Part shown: positions 1 to 9,645 of the stretch, one piece after another
Position numbering within the stretch: the first letter of the stretch is position 1
How the letters are laid out: every line of letters begins with the position of its first letter
DNA from: Microbacterium laevaniformans
Lineage (GTDB): Bacteria; Actinomycetota; Actinomycetes; Actinomycetales; Microbacteriaceae
DNA length: 64,000 bases
Reading direction: 5' to 3'
Assembly (NCBI RefSeq): GCF_016907555.1
Contig: NZ_JAFBCE010000001.1
Span: forward strand, 2,790,001 to 2,854,000
Position numbers and translations under genes: made by a program
The notes under the pieces: generated by a model
Seen by the model: the letters and a program-made list of their open reading frames with translations, nothing else
Told to the model about the DNA's origin: nothing
Databases searched by the model: none

Positions 1-440
1 GTCTTGCCGGCGAGAGTGCCGAGAGTCCGGAGCGCTTGCAGAGCGGTGTATCCCGACATCGGCACGGCGGCCGCCTGTTCGAAACTGGTCCCCGGCGGCA
101 TTCGCTGGAGCAGATCCGCACTCGCTGTCGCGAGGGTGGCCCACGAGGCGCGCGCCGAGCCGAAGACGCGATCGCCCACCGCGAAGCTCTCGACGCCCGG
201 TCCGACGCTCGCGACGGTGCCGGCGACGTCCTGCCCGAGTCCGGGCCGCTTCGGGCGACGGAGCCCCGTGCCCAGCCGCATCATCGTCGGCTCGCCGGAC
301 ATGACGTGCCACTCAGCCATGTTGACCCCGGCCGCGGCGACCTCAACAACCACCCGCCCCGGCTCGGGCGCCGGGTTATCGACCTCTTCCACACGCAAGA
401 CGGATGTGTCACCGTACTCATGCCTGACAACTGCTCGCAT
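1..440 (-). CDS. MDR-family NAD(P)-dependent oxidoreductase, N-terminal part (runs off left edge)
   Basis: Zinc-type alcohol dehydrogenase/quinone oxidoreductase of the medium-chain dehydrogenase/reductase superfamily. About 146 residues are visible, from the ATG at 440 (MRAVVRHEYG) through the GroES-like fold. Visible family signatures are EVAAAGVNMAEW, RPGLGQDVAGTVASVG and FAVGDRVFG; the sequence leaves the window just after AAAVPMSGYTALQAL, at the start of the Rossmann domain. No classical catalytic zinc ligands are seen in this part, which favours a quinone oxidoreductase-like enzyme over a Zn-alcohol dehydrogenase. The XRE gene ends where this gene starts, so they may be co-transcribed. 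The substrate cannot be told. Confidence 0.9.
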   Translation of the reverse strand, partial: MRAVVRHEYGDTSVLRVEEVDNPAPEPGRVVVEVAAAGVNMAEWHVMSGEPTMMRLGTGLRRPKRPGLGQDVAGTVASVGPGVESFAVGDRVFGSARASWATLATASADLLQRMPPGTSFEQAAAVPMSGYTALQALRTLGTLAGK

Positions 441-673
441 CAACTGCTCTCCTCTGTCTCGTAGCTGAAGGCGTCGTCGAGTCCGACGCCGAAGACACGT
501 GCGATCTGAAACGCCACCTCCAGTGACGGCGAGTACTTTCCCTGTTCGATCGCGATGATCGTCTGGCGGGTCACGCCCACGCGATCGGCGAGTGCGGCTT
601 GCGTCATCTCCCCTGCTGAGAAACGCAGGGTGCGGATTCGGTTGGTGACCCGGGTGGGCTTCGTTTTGGCCAC
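440..673 (-). CDS. XRE-family transcriptional regulator, about 77 aa
   Basis: Short helix-turn-helix regulator of the Cro/C1 type consisting almost only of the DNA-binding domain (MTQAALADRVGVTRQTIIAIEQGKYSPS, then VAFQIARVFGVGLDDAFSY). The frame is open further upstream, but I place the start at the GTG at 673, giving VAKTKPTRVTNRIRTLRF before the helix-turn-helix. That start lies one base after the stop of the upstream membrane-protein gene and fits the usual length of this subfamily. Small XRE proteins paired with a preceding membrane protein are common in Actinobacteria and usually autoregulate; that role is inferred here. Confidence 0.85.
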   Translation of the reverse strand: MAKTKPTRVTNRIRTLRFSAGEMTQAALADRVGVTRQTIIAIEQGKYSPSLEVAFQIARVFGVGLDDAFSYETEESS

Positions 674-674
674 G

Positions 675-1082
675 TCAGAAGCCGCGTCGGTAGGCCACGA
701 GCTTCGCCGCGGACTGGAGGATCGCAGCAAGAACGAAGCCGAGGTAGAGCACATTCGCGACGTAGACCTGCGAGGCGTCCATGAAGCAGAGGACGAGCGC
801 ACCCACGCCCCCCAGAACGATCATCATGTTGCCGATCCGCGAGCCGAACCATCCGATCTCCTTGTCCCGCTGATCGACGCGACGGGATCCGGCCATGCCG
901 ATCACGATCCCTGTCAGGATGCCGGCCACGATTCCCCCAGTGATCGCCCACGCCATCGGCCATACATATGTCTCGGCATCGAGCGGTCCGCCGCCGGTCA
1001 TGAAGCTGAGCACGAGGTACAGCGCATACCCGACCGGAGCGATCACGATGAACGCCCAGGTGTTTCTCTCCTCATACGACAT
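675..1082 (-). CDS. Small multi-pass membrane protein paired with the XRE gene
   Basis: A 135-residue protein with about four hydrophobic segments: WAFIVIAPVGYALYLVLSF, MAWAITGGIVAGILTGIVIG, IGNMMIVLGGVGALVLCF and VYVANVLYLGFVLAAILQS. It has no signal peptide or catalytic motif. It begins MSYEERNTW, typical of the small membrane proteins that precede an XRE regulator in Actinobacteria and Firmicutes. Its stop at 675 is one base from the XRE start, implying translational coupling. The pair probably senses or responds to an envelope signal, which is an inference from gene pairing only. Confidence 0.8.
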   Translation of the reverse strand: MSYEERNTWAFIVIAPVGYALYLVLSFMTGGGPLDAETYVWPMAWAITGGIVAGILTGIVIGMAGSRRVDQRDKEIGWFGSRIGNMMIVLGGVGALVLCFMDASQVYVANVLYLGFVLAAILQSAAKLVAYRRGF

Positions 1083-1283
1083 GGAGTACTCCTGCTGTCA
1101 AGAAATCTGTACACATGCAATGTAATGAAGACCTAACTCTGTGTCAATGTTTCTTTACCTTCGTGAAGCGGGAGCCGCTGTGGTCGGCGCCACGTCCAGC
1201 CGGAGCGCGTGGGCGGGCGAGAGGAACTGGTCGGTGACAACTGATCGTTCGAATCGGAAAGTGATTCGCCCTGAGTTTCGTTC

Positions 1284-1448
1284 CTATCGGGCGGCTTGGG
1301 AGACGGGTGTTCCCAAGGGTGTGTCGAGGCCAGCGTAGTAGTCGGCTTCGACCGCGGCGGGGGTGCGCATGTCGAGCTCTCCGTGGAGGCGCTGGTAGTT
1401 CCACCACCACACGTATTCGAGCGTCGCGAGTTCGACCTGCTCGACCGT
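1284..1448 (-). pseudogene. C-terminal remnant of an IS3-family transposase
   Basis: The reading frame VEQVELATLEYVWWWNYQRLHGELDMRTPAAVEADYYAGL is the conserved end of an IS3/IS150-type DDE transposase (the WWNYQRLHGELG-like block and PAAVEADYY). It is cut off at its N-terminal side by the IS3-family element that starts at 1449. The frame stays open into that element, but those residues (LKQKKSCQLLDAGH) come from the IS end. No start codon or catalytic DDE residues remain, so it is a dead fragment and shows that IS insertion here is layered. Confidence 0.85.
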
Positions 1449-1458
1449 GTGTCCCGCG

Positions 1459-2457
1459 TCAAGTAGTTGGCAGGATTTCTTCTGTTTCAAAGGTGGGGGT
1501 GGTGGGGTCGGCCAGGCCGAGGTGCACCTCCAGTGGCCGGTTCCAGGCGATCGCCTCATGAGGGCGCTCGGTGTTGTACTCGACTCGGTAGTCCTCGGCC
1601 CGCTCGATGAGCGTCAAGGCGTCCGGGATCTCGTCGAGGAACAGCCGCTCGTACTTCAGCGTCCCGAACCCGCGTTCGCGTGACCCGTTCTGGCCTGGCG
1701 ACTTCACCCGGGTGCGGACATGCCGAAGCTCGGGGTGACGCATGATGAACAACTCGAAGTTCAACGACCGGAACGGGCCGCCATTGTCCGTGACGATGGT
1801 GAGGACCGGCAGCAGCTCCCCGGTGTCCGCATCGACCTCACACTCGTCGACGAGCGGGTGCCCGAACAGACGCTCGTACTCGGCCAAGGCGAGTTCGATC
1901 GCGGCGATCGCGTCGTACTGGTTCGCCGTCGGCGACACATGGAACGGGTACTCGAGCTTCGAGAACCAGTCCCGACACCCCGCGATCCGCCAGGTCCCGC
2001 CCTGGGTGGTCTCGAACTCGCTGAAGTCCAGCTGCCACACCTGGTTCGGTCCGTTCGGGTTGCGAGCGAACGCTGCCTTCCGGTCCTTCGCCAACTCCCG
2101 ACGCTGCTTCTGGTACTCCGACGGCAGGATCAGCCCGTCGTCACGCAGCAACCGCAGCACCGTCGCCTGCGACACCTTGTGCCCGTCGTGCCGCGTCATC
2201 GCCCAGATCTTCCGGTGACCCCACGCCGGCTTCGCCAACGCATGCTTCACCACCAGCGGCCGAGCGGCATCCCTCGCCGGCTGCGGCCACGGCCCCTTCG
2301 GCGGCTGTTCCTGCCGCGCCTTGGCCTGCCAGCGTCGCCAGGTGCGTTCGGGCATGTCGATCAGCTTGCAGAACCTCGCGGTCGACATGCCCGCCTCGAC
2401 GCGGATCACCTCGAGGTCCTCGAAGGGCCCAAGCGTCCCTCCGCGGACTTCTTCCAT
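1459..2457 (-). CDS. IS3-family transposase OrfB, DDE integrase subunit (copy 1)
   Basis: A 332-residue catalytic subunit. It has an HTH_21-like segment (WGHRKIWAMTRHDGHKVSQATVLRLLRDDGLILP), then an rve integrase core with the first Asp in NQVWQLDFSEFE, the second in TIVTDNGGPF and the Glu in SRERGFGTLKYERL, followed by the conserved TERPHEAIAWNRPLE end. All three acidic residues are present and there is no internal stop, so this copy looks intact. Its C-terminus runs into the left end of the element. Confidence 0.92.
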   Translation of the reverse strand: MEEVRGGTLGPFEDLEVIRVEAGMSTARFCKLIDMPERTWRRWQAKARQEQPPKGPWPQPARDAARPLVVKHALAKPAWGHRKIWAMTRHDGHKVSQATVLRLLRDDGLILPSEYQKQRRELAKDRKAAFARNPNGPNQVWQLDFSEFETTQGGTWRIAGCRDWFSKLEYPFHVSPTANQYDAIAAIELALAEYERLFGHPLVDECEVDADTGELLPVLTIVTDNGGPFRSLNFELFIMRHPELRHVRTRVKSPGQNGSRERGFGTLKYERLFLDEIPDALTLIERAEDYRVEYNTERPHEAIAWNRPLEVHLGLADPTTPTFETEEILPTT

Positions 2458-2723
2458 ACCCGGATCTCGACCGCCGCCTCACCGAGCGCCTGGGTCAGCT
2501 CCGCGACCTCCGCCTCGAGCTGCTGCTCCCGGGTCGAGGGCCCGTTCTTGCCCGCCGCGAGACTCGTCTTCCCGGCCTCGAGGAAGTCCGCCTTCCACCG
2601 GCCGATCGACTGCTCGCTGACCTTCTCGCGCCTGGCCGCCTCGGCGATCGTCATCTCGCCGGCGAGGATGCTCAGCACGATCCTCGTCTTCTTCTCCACC
2701 GGGATCACTGGTGGTCTTCCCAT
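2406..2723 (-). CDS. IS3-family transposase OrfA (copy 1)
   Basis: A 105-residue helix-turn-helix subunit. The N-terminal domain (KKTRIVLSILAGEMTIAEAARREKVSEQSIGRWKADF) binds the terminal repeats, and a leucine-zipper-like segment (REQQLEAEVAELTQALGEAAVEIRVW) follows. It overlaps OrfB by 52 bp in a different frame, the classical arrangement for making an OrfAB fusion transposase by programmed frameshifting. I see no strong A-rich slippery heptamer in the overlap, so the frameshift is inferred from the family. Confidence 0.9.
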   Translation of the reverse strand: MGRPPVIPVEKKTRIVLSILAGEMTIAEAARREKVSEQSIGRWKADFLEAGKTSLAAGKNGPSTREQQLEAEVAELTQALGEAAVEIRVWKKSAEGRLGPSRTSR

Positions 2724-2782
2724 GTCGAACTCTCCGCTCAGGACTCAATCAATGGTCCTGCCACAAAGTCTGACGCGCGACA

Positions 2783-3233
2783 CGTCGACCCACACTTGGT
2801 CAACTACCTCCGCCGCGTAGCCGACGGAGACGTGCAGCTCTACCTCTGGCGCCCCGAGAAGGGCGCAATCATCGAAATGGCCGGGGACCCACGCACCGCG
2901 AAGTCCGCACTGTTCGTGGTGCCCGGCACGAACGCGAGCATAAGCGAGTTCACCAGCGACAACCCCACAACCCGCTTCGCAAGCTGGCAGGTTGAGAAAT
3001 CGGCGAGCCACAGTGTTCTCGCGTTCACCGTGTTGACGGGGCCAATGCCCTACCTCACTCCGGCCCCCGTGGACTTCTGGTCCAACGGGCCACAGAACAA
3101 CGCCTTCGCTTCCGCGCGCGCCCCAGAGCTTGCCGCGTTTGAGCGGGGCATCTTCGCCGCCATGCCAGGCGTTCCCGCCGTGAGTTACGAGCACTCGTAC
3201 GCCACGGCCGTAGGGTCTGCCGCGGAGGCATAT
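2783..3233 (+). pseudogene. Internal fragment of a DUF1023-type alpha/beta-hydrolase gene
   Basis: The plus-strand frame reads VNYLRRVADGDVQLYLW, then ALFVVPGTNASISEFTSDNPTTRF, FTVLTGPMPYLTPAPVDFWSNGPQNNAFASARAPELAAFERGI and VSYEHSYATAVGSAAEAYG. The order (PGT block, long insertion, nucleophile-elbow-like SYEHSYATAVGSAA) matches DUF1023 hydrolases of Actinobacteria, where the elbow is usually GHSYGS; here the flanking glycines are replaced. The gene has lost its start to the IS3 element on the left and its end to the ISL3 element on the right. Non-functional. Confidence 0.65.
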
Positions 3234-4660
3234 GGGGCTCATCGCAATCGAGGGTGTAGGAGTGGTCTGAAGCCGCCGGCTTCGAGCAGCGACCGCGCGA
3301 TGTAGTGAGTCAGGTTGCGGAAGCCCAGGGCCGATCCGCGGAGGTGTTCGAGGCGCCCGTTGATTGCCTCGGTGGGTCCGTTCGAGGTGCCGGGGCGGTC
3401 GAAGAACGCGAGCACGTCGGCTGCGCGCTGCTTCAAGGTCCGCCCGAGTCGGCGGATCTCGGTGAGAGCGGCGGGGACGCCGCTGCTGACGGCGTCGATC
3501 ACTGCGCGCATCATCTCCTTGGCCTTGTTCTTGTCGGGTTCGCGGTAGGCCGCGACGATGCGCTGGTAGATGCCCCAGGTCGCTTCGACCTCGATGTGCT
3601 CCTCGGCGGCGAACACCGCGTCGAGGCGTGCGGTCTGCTTCTCGGTGAGCAAGCTCGCGCCGGTGTGAAGGGTGCGGCGGACACCGTAGAGCGGGTCACC
3701 GGCGTGGCCGCGGTGGCCGAGGTTGTCCTGCTGAACACGCTGCCGGGTGCGGTCCAGGGCGTCGCCGGCGAGGCGGACGACGTGGAACGGGTCCATGACG
3801 GGGACGGCGTCGGGGAGTTCCTCGGCCGCGGCGGTCTTGAACCCGCTGAACCCATCCATCGCGACCACCTCGATCGCCTTCGACCAGTCCGCGGGCCGGG
3901 CGGCGAGCCACTGCTTGAACACCTGCTTCGACCGCCCCTCGACCATGTCCAGCAGCCGGGCCGGGCCGCTCTTCTCGCGGACCGGGGTGAGGTCGATGAT
4001 CACGGTCACGTACTTGTCGCCGAACCGTGTGTGGCGCCAGACGTGCTCGTCGACACCGATCGTGGTCACCCCATCGAACCGCGTGGGGTCGTCGATCAGC
4101 CGTCGCTTGCCTTCGGCGAGGATCGCGGTGTTCGCGGTGTGCCACGACACCCCGAGTCCTGCTGCGGCGCGGGAGACGGTGAGGTGGTCGACCACGATCG
4201 TGGTGAGTGCCCACCCGATCCCGCCGCGCGAGATCTTCGCCCGTGGCGCCGCCGCTTTCGTCGTGTCCTGCCGCCAGGTGCGCCGGCAGTGCGCGCACCG
4301 GTAGCGGCGCACCCGGATCAGCAGCGTCGTCGGCCGGTGCCCGAACGGCTCATGCGCGAGCGGCCGCGTGACCGTGTCACGCGCCACGCCCTCCGCACCG
4401 CACTTCCGGCACCACGGGTCATCATTGATGACACGGCACTCAAGCACTGCCCGGTCTGGCTCGAGCAGCTGTCCAACAGCCTCGAGGCCGAGCTCGTCGA
4501 GGCGGCAGAACGTGGTCAGGTCAGGGGTCGCGAACGTAGGGTGGTGCACGTCGAGGTCTTTCGGATGGGCAGCGTAGGAACTTCCATCCTGGAAGACCTC
4601 GACGCCTATCCGCGAACCACCAGCCGGCCCACGACTACACCCTCATCTGCGAAGAGCCCC
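3234..4660 (-). mobile_element. ISL3-family insertion sequence (1427 bp)
   Basis: Bounded by good inverted repeats: the left end reads GGGGCTCATCGCAATCGAGG and the right end, on the other strand, GGGGCTCTTCGCAGATGAGG. They match over about 32 positions with a few mismatches. Only one gene lies between them. ISL3 elements normally duplicate 8 bp. The flanks here (AGGCATAT and GAAAAGCA) do not match, so the original target has been rearranged or the insertion is old. Confidence 0.85.
3239..4549 (-). CDS. ISL3-family transposase
   Basis: A full-length 436-residue transposase. The N-terminal zinc-binding motif CRVINDDPWCRKCG with YRCAHCRRTW (CX8CX2C then CX2C) is typical of ISL3, followed by a helix-turn-helix (SRAAAGLGVSWHTANTAI). 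The DDE_Tnp_ISL3 catalytic core includes GVDEHVWRH, VVAMDGFSGFKTA with VMDPFHVVRLA, and the closing TSNGPTEAINGRLEHLRGSALGFRN. No frameshift is seen, so it could be active. Confidence 0.93.
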   Translation of the reverse strand: MHHPTFATPDLTTFCRLDELGLEAVGQLLEPDRAVLECRVINDDPWCRKCGAEGVARDTVTRPLAHEPFGHRPTTLLIRVRRYRCAHCRRTWRQDTTKAAAPRAKISRGGIGWALTTIVVDHLTVSRAAAGLGVSWHTANTAILAEGKRRLIDDPTRFDGVTTIGVDEHVWRHTRFGDKYVTVIIDLTPVREKSGPARLLDMVEGRSKQVFKQWLAARPADWSKAIEVVAMDGFSGFKTAAAEELPDAVPVMDPFHVVRLAGDALDRTRQRVQQDNLGHRGHAGDPLYGVRRTLHTGASLLTEKQTARLDAVFAAEEHIEVEATWGIYQRIVAAYREPDKNKAKEMMRAVIDAVSSGVPAALTEIRRLGRTLKQRAADVLAFFDRPGTSNGPTEAINGRLEHLRGSALGFRNLTHYIARSLLEAGGFRPLLHPRLR

Positions 4661-5176
4661 GAAAAGCATGTGGGCGCTTCAGTGACCGATGCGTCGGATC
4701 CAGCCTCAGGTCCACGGATCAATATCCTGGCAACCTCTGCATGCGGGAAGAAGTCGTCGGACTAAGATCGCCGGTCTTATTGGGGCTCGCAAGACCACCT
4801 TCTACTGCGAGGTGGCCCGCTGCGATCAGGCGAACATTGCTTGCTCCACTCCGGAGTATGAGTCATCGTGAGCTCACTCGAATTTGCCGCACTCTGGAGA
4901 GACGAAGTAGCGCTCGCGTGTCGCGCGTTTCCACCTTGGCCGCGACATCGCAGTCGCTCAAAAAAGCGTCAACGAGCGCGTGACTTAGCAGATGACCCCG
5001 CCTATCTGAGACCCGGCATAACATCCTGAAGAGCCCCTCAGCCCGATCAGGCTTTGATTCAATTGTCAAGCGTGCTACTACTTCCGACATATCTCCTGCA
5101 TGTGTGACTACAGTGGCTACGAAACAGGTGGACCCGACTACCTATCACCGAACTAACTCTGAGAGAAGCACCCCTC
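4661..5176. other. No convincing gene; debris and presumed lsr2 upstream region
   Basis: About 510 bases with short open frames on both strands, none with recognisable domains or convincing codon usage. The part near 4870-5060 is lower in GC than its surroundings. The last 80 bases presumably carry the lsr2 promoter; a GAGAGAAGC stretch sits about ten bases before the lsr2 start. Confidence 0.5.
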
Positions 5177-5530
5177 ATGGCACAGAAAGTCATCGTCGAA
5201 CTTGTTGACGATCTCGACGGTACCCCCATCAAGGACGGCAAGGGCGGGACGGTGAGTTTCGCGCTGGGCAAGAAGTCCTATGACATCGACCTTTCCGACG
5301 CGAACCTCGCCAAGCTCGAGAAGGCCCTCGCGCCGTTCATCGACGCCGCACGCCCTTCCTCCAGCGCACCCGCCGCTGGTGCGCGTCGTGGCACTTCACG
5401 TTCGGCCCGCAAGGCTTCAGGTGTCGATCTCGCGGCCGTTCGCGAGTGGGCACGCGCCAATGGCCACACGGTCAGCGAGCGTGGACGTGTTCCCGCCGCG
5501 GTGCTTGAGGCGTACGCCGCCGCGCAGTAA
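5177..5530 (+). CDS. lsr2: Lsr2-family H-NS-like nucleoid-associated protein
   Basis: A 117-residue xenogeneic silencer of Actinobacteria. The N-terminal oligomerisation domain is present (MAQKVIVELVDDLDG, GTVSFALGKKSYDIDLS, LAKLEKALAPFIDAAR), then an Ala/Ser/Arg-rich linker and the C-terminal DNA-binding domain VDLAAVREWARANGHTVSERGRVPAAVLEAY. The RGR AT-hook-like motif is at residues 102-104. It coats AT-rich, usually foreign, DNA in the minor groove. Length and domain order are normal. It lies inside an IS nest, so it may be an extra copy carried on mobile DNA rather than the main chromosomal one; this window cannot show which. Confidence 0.95.
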   Translation: MAQKVIVELVDDLDGTPIKDGKGGTVSFALGKKSYDIDLSDANLAKLEKALAPFIDAARPSSSAPAAGARRGTSRSARKASGVDLAAVREWARANGHTVSERGRVPAAVLEAYAAAQ

Positions 5531-5580
5531 TCAGCACGGGCTGCACCGACGGCGAAAGGGCCGATGTGCAAGAAGTGAAA

Positions 5581-5627
5581 AGCGGTGGGCGCTGGCAGAG
5601 AATGACTTTTCGCCGGCGCCCACCGCT
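5581..5627. terminator. Strong hairpin, probable bidirectional terminator
   Basis: Inverted repeat AGCGGTGGGCGCTGGC (5581-5596) against GCCGGCGCCCACCGCT (5612-5627): a 16-bp stem with one imperfect pair and a 15-base loop containing CTTTT. It lies between convergent lsr2 and the hypothetical gene fragment, where a bidirectional terminator is expected. A run of A precedes it and there is no strong T-tract. Confidence 0.7.
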
Positions 5628-5640
5628 GTGCGGAGGTGGC

Positions 5641-5909
5641 TACTCGCTCTGACTGTCACTCGTGGGAGTGACGCGGACCTGTAAACCGGGCGCGTACTCC
5701 TGAAGCAACGTGGCCCAGATGATCGCTTCGAGATAGTCCTCGTGCACATCCGGCTCGGATCGCCACCGCTTGCTATCCGGCTCGCGGGTACTGACGTTGC
5801 ATTCTCCGGAGCCGAGGAGCAGCTTCGAGACCGCAGGTGAAAGGTCGGTGCTATGGCCGGCGGAGTTCACTCCCCCGACCAGTACCGCATTGCCGACAAG
5901 TTGAGCGTG
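5641..5909 (-). pseudogene. Hypothetical gene cut at its 5' end by the IS21 element
   Basis: The frame reads LVGNAVLVGGVNSAGHSTDLSPAVSKLLLGSGECNVSTREPDSKRW, then DVHEDYLEAIIWATLLQEYAPGLQVRVTPTSDSQSE before the stop. I do not recognise the family. The apparent N-terminal residues upstream of position 5909 (TRIHAPPT) are encoded by the IS21 terminal repeat, so the original start has been lost. No continuation is recognisable beyond the other IS21 end near 9374. Confidence 0.5.
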
Positions 5910-6026
5910 TGTCGGCGGCGCGTGAATCCTGGTCACTTTCGGCGCTCGAAAAGTGAACGGTTGCGGGTGTCGCGCGTCAGACTTTGTGGCAGGACCATTG
6001 ATTGAGTCCTGAGCGGAGAGTTCGAC

Positions 6027-6344
6027 ATGGGAAGACCACCAGTGATCCCGGTGGAGAAGAAGACGAGGATCGTGCTGAGCATCCTCGCCGGCGAGATGAC
6101 GATCGCCGAGGCGGCCAGGCGCGAGAAGGTCAGCGAGCAGTCGATCGGCCGGTGGAAGGCGGACTTCCTCGAGGCCGGGAAGACGAGTCTCGCGGCGGGC
6201 AAGAACGGGCCCTCGACCCGGGAGCAGCAGCTCGAGGCGGAGGTCGCGGAGCTGACCCAGGCGCTCGGTGAGGCGGCGGTCGAGATCCGGGTATGGAAGA
6301 AGTCCGCGGAGGGACGCTTGGGCCCTTCGAGGACCTCGAGGTGA
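6027..6344 (+). CDS. IS3-family transposase OrfA (copy 2)
   Basis: Same 105-residue sequence as copy 1: a helix-turn-helix DNA-binding domain followed by a leucine-zipper-like segment. ATG at 6027 with GGAGAG upstream. It overlaps OrfB from 6293 in another frame, as expected for frameshift-made OrfAB. Confidence 0.9.
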   Translation: MGRPPVIPVEKKTRIVLSILAGEMTIAEAARREKVSEQSIGRWKADFLEAGKTSLAAGKNGPSTREQQLEAEVAELTQALGEAAVEIRVWKKSAEGRLGPSRTSR

Positions 6345-7291
6345 TCCGCGTCGAGGCGGGCATGTCGACCGCGAGGTTCTGCAAGCTGATCGATATGCCC
6401 GAACGCACCTGGCGACGCTGGCAGGCCAAGGCGCGGCAGGAACAGCCGCCGAAGGGGCCGTGGCCGCAGCCGGCGAGGGATGCCGCTCGGCCGCTGGTGG
6501 TGAAGCATGCGTTGGCGAAGCCGGCGTGGGGTCACCGGAAGATCTGGGCGATGACGCGGCACGACGGGCACAAGGTGTCGCAGGCGACGGTGCTGCGGTT
6601 GCTGCGTGACGACGGGCTGATCCTGCCGTCGGAGTACCAGAAGCAGCGTCGGGAGTTGGCGAAGGACCGGAAGGCAGCGTTCGCTCGCAACCCGAACGGA
6701 CCGAACCAGGTGTGGCAGCTGGACTTCAGCGAGTTCGAGACCACCCAGGGCGGGACCTGGCGGATCGCGGGGTGTCGGGACTGGTTCTCGAAGCTCGAGT
6801 ACCCGTTCCATGTGTCGCCGACGGCGAACCAGTACGACGCGATCGCCGCGATCGAACTCGCCTTGGCCGAGTACGAGCGTCTGTTCGGGCACCCGCTCGT
6901 CGACGAGTGTGAGGTCGATGCGGACACCGGGGAGCTGCTGCCGGTCCTCACCATCGTCACGGACAATGGCGGCCCGTTCCGGTCGTTGAACTTCGAGTTG
7001 TTCATCATGCGTCACCCCGAGCTTCGGCATGTCCGCACCCGGGTGAAGTCGCCAGGCCAGAACGGGTCACGCGAACGCGGGTTCGGGACGCTGAAGTACG
7101 AGCGGCTGTTCCTCGACGAGATCCCGGACGCCTTGACGCTCATCGAGCGGGCCGAGGACTACCGAGTCGAGTACAACACCGAGCGCCCTCATGAGGCGAT
7201 CGCCTGGAACCGGCCACTGGAGGTGCACCTCGGCCTGGCCGACCCCACCACCCCCACCTTTGAAACAGAAGAAATCCTGCCAACTACTTGA
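6293..7291 (+). CDS. IS3-family transposase OrfB (copy 2)
   Basis: A 332-residue DDE subunit with the same protein sequence as copy 1 (motifs WQLDFSEF, VTDNGGPF and SRERGFGTLK). The single base change noticed between the copies (GAT instead of GAC at an Asp codon near 6400) is silent. Full length, with no frameshift, so presumably active; near-identity of the two copies implies recent movement. Confidence 0.92.
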   Translation: MEEVRGGTLGPFEDLEVIRVEAGMSTARFCKLIDMPERTWRRWQAKARQEQPPKGPWPQPARDAARPLVVKHALAKPAWGHRKIWAMTRHDGHKVSQATVLRLLRDDGLILPSEYQKQRRELAKDRKAAFARNPNGPNQVWQLDFSEFETTQGGTWRIAGCRDWFSKLEYPFHVSPTANQYDAIAAIELALAEYERLFGHPLVDECEVDADTGELLPVLTIVTDNGGPFRSLNFELFIMRHPELRHVRTRVKSPGQNGSRERGFGTLKYERLFLDEIPDALTLIERAEDYRVEYNTERPHEAIAWNRPLEVHLGLADPTTPTFETEEILPTT

Positions 7292-7308
7292 CGCGGGACA
7301 CGGGCAGT

Positions 7309-9308
<2,000 letters not shown>

Positions 9309-9373
9309 TCTCCAATCGTTGAGTGTTCACTTTTCAAGCGCCGCTACTGTCCAGTTTTCGAGCGCCGTCGACA

Positions 9374-9645
9374 CACAAATGTCCCGATGGACATCGCGTG
9401 GACATTTCATTTGCGAAATGGACAACTCCAAGCTGGACCTACACCTACAACTAATGTAGGTTCCCGGTCAAGGTGGCGGAGAACTCGGGGATTCCACGCT
9501 AATTGGCAGCAGTTTCGTCAGCAGGATTCCGCGCGAAATGGCAGATCCCTACATAAGAGTAGGAAGTCCACTTAGACTTGACGTCCGCCGCCGCCGTCCG
9601 ATCTCCCGCGCGATCATCCTCCCGTGCTGGGGGTGAACGCGCGGT
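9374..9645. other. Non-coding gap with clustered GGACA repeats and short palindromes
   Basis: No gene is supported. The left part holds several copies of GGACA/TGTCC: an inverted pair ATGTCCCGATGGACAT at 9379-9394, further GGACA at 9400-9404 and 9420-9424, and the palindrome CATTTGCGAAATG at 9408-9420. The arrangement looks like a protein-binding or recombination site, but I cannot assign one. The right part is the 3' flank of the multicopper oxidase gene. Confidence 0.4.

Larger units (their letters stand above)
1449..2782 (-). mobile_element. IS3-family insertion sequence, copy 1 (1334 bp)
   Basis: Complete two-ORF IS3 element, nearly identical to the inverted copy at 5968-7301; the one difference I noticed is a silent GAC/GAT change near 2357. 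Imperfect terminal repeats begin TGTCSCGCGTCA at both ends. A 3-bp direct repeat CGT flanks it (1446-1448 and 2783-2785). The boundaries rest on copy 2, for which an uninterrupted version of the target exists elsewhere in this window. The left flank is an IS3 transposase remnant and the right flank a DUF1023 gene fragment. Confidence 0.9.
5968..7301 (+). mobile_element. IS3-family insertion sequence, copy 2 (1334 bp)
   Basis: Second, inverted copy of the element at 1449-2782. It is flanked by a GGG direct repeat (5965-5967 and 7302-7304). Removing the element plus one GGG gives GGTTGCGGGCAGTCTAGCT, exactly the sequence at 43364-43382 in a separate IS21 end. This proves both boundaries and the 3-bp duplication and shows the element moved into a pre-existing IS21. 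Confidence 0.95.

Noticed and set aside
3305..4765. Long plus-strand frame of 486 codons
   Set aside because: It is antisense to the ISL3 transposase and has no domain; the transposase on the minus strand is full length and clearly real.
4863..5090. 75-codon minus-strand frame upstream of lsr2
   Set aside because: No recognisable domain, no ribosome-binding site and uncharacteristic codon use; left as non-coding.
1449..7301. Composite transposon formed by the two inverted IS3 copies
   Set aside because: Each copy has its own 3-bp duplication (CGT and GGG), and the second sits inside a pre-existing IS21, so they inserted independently.
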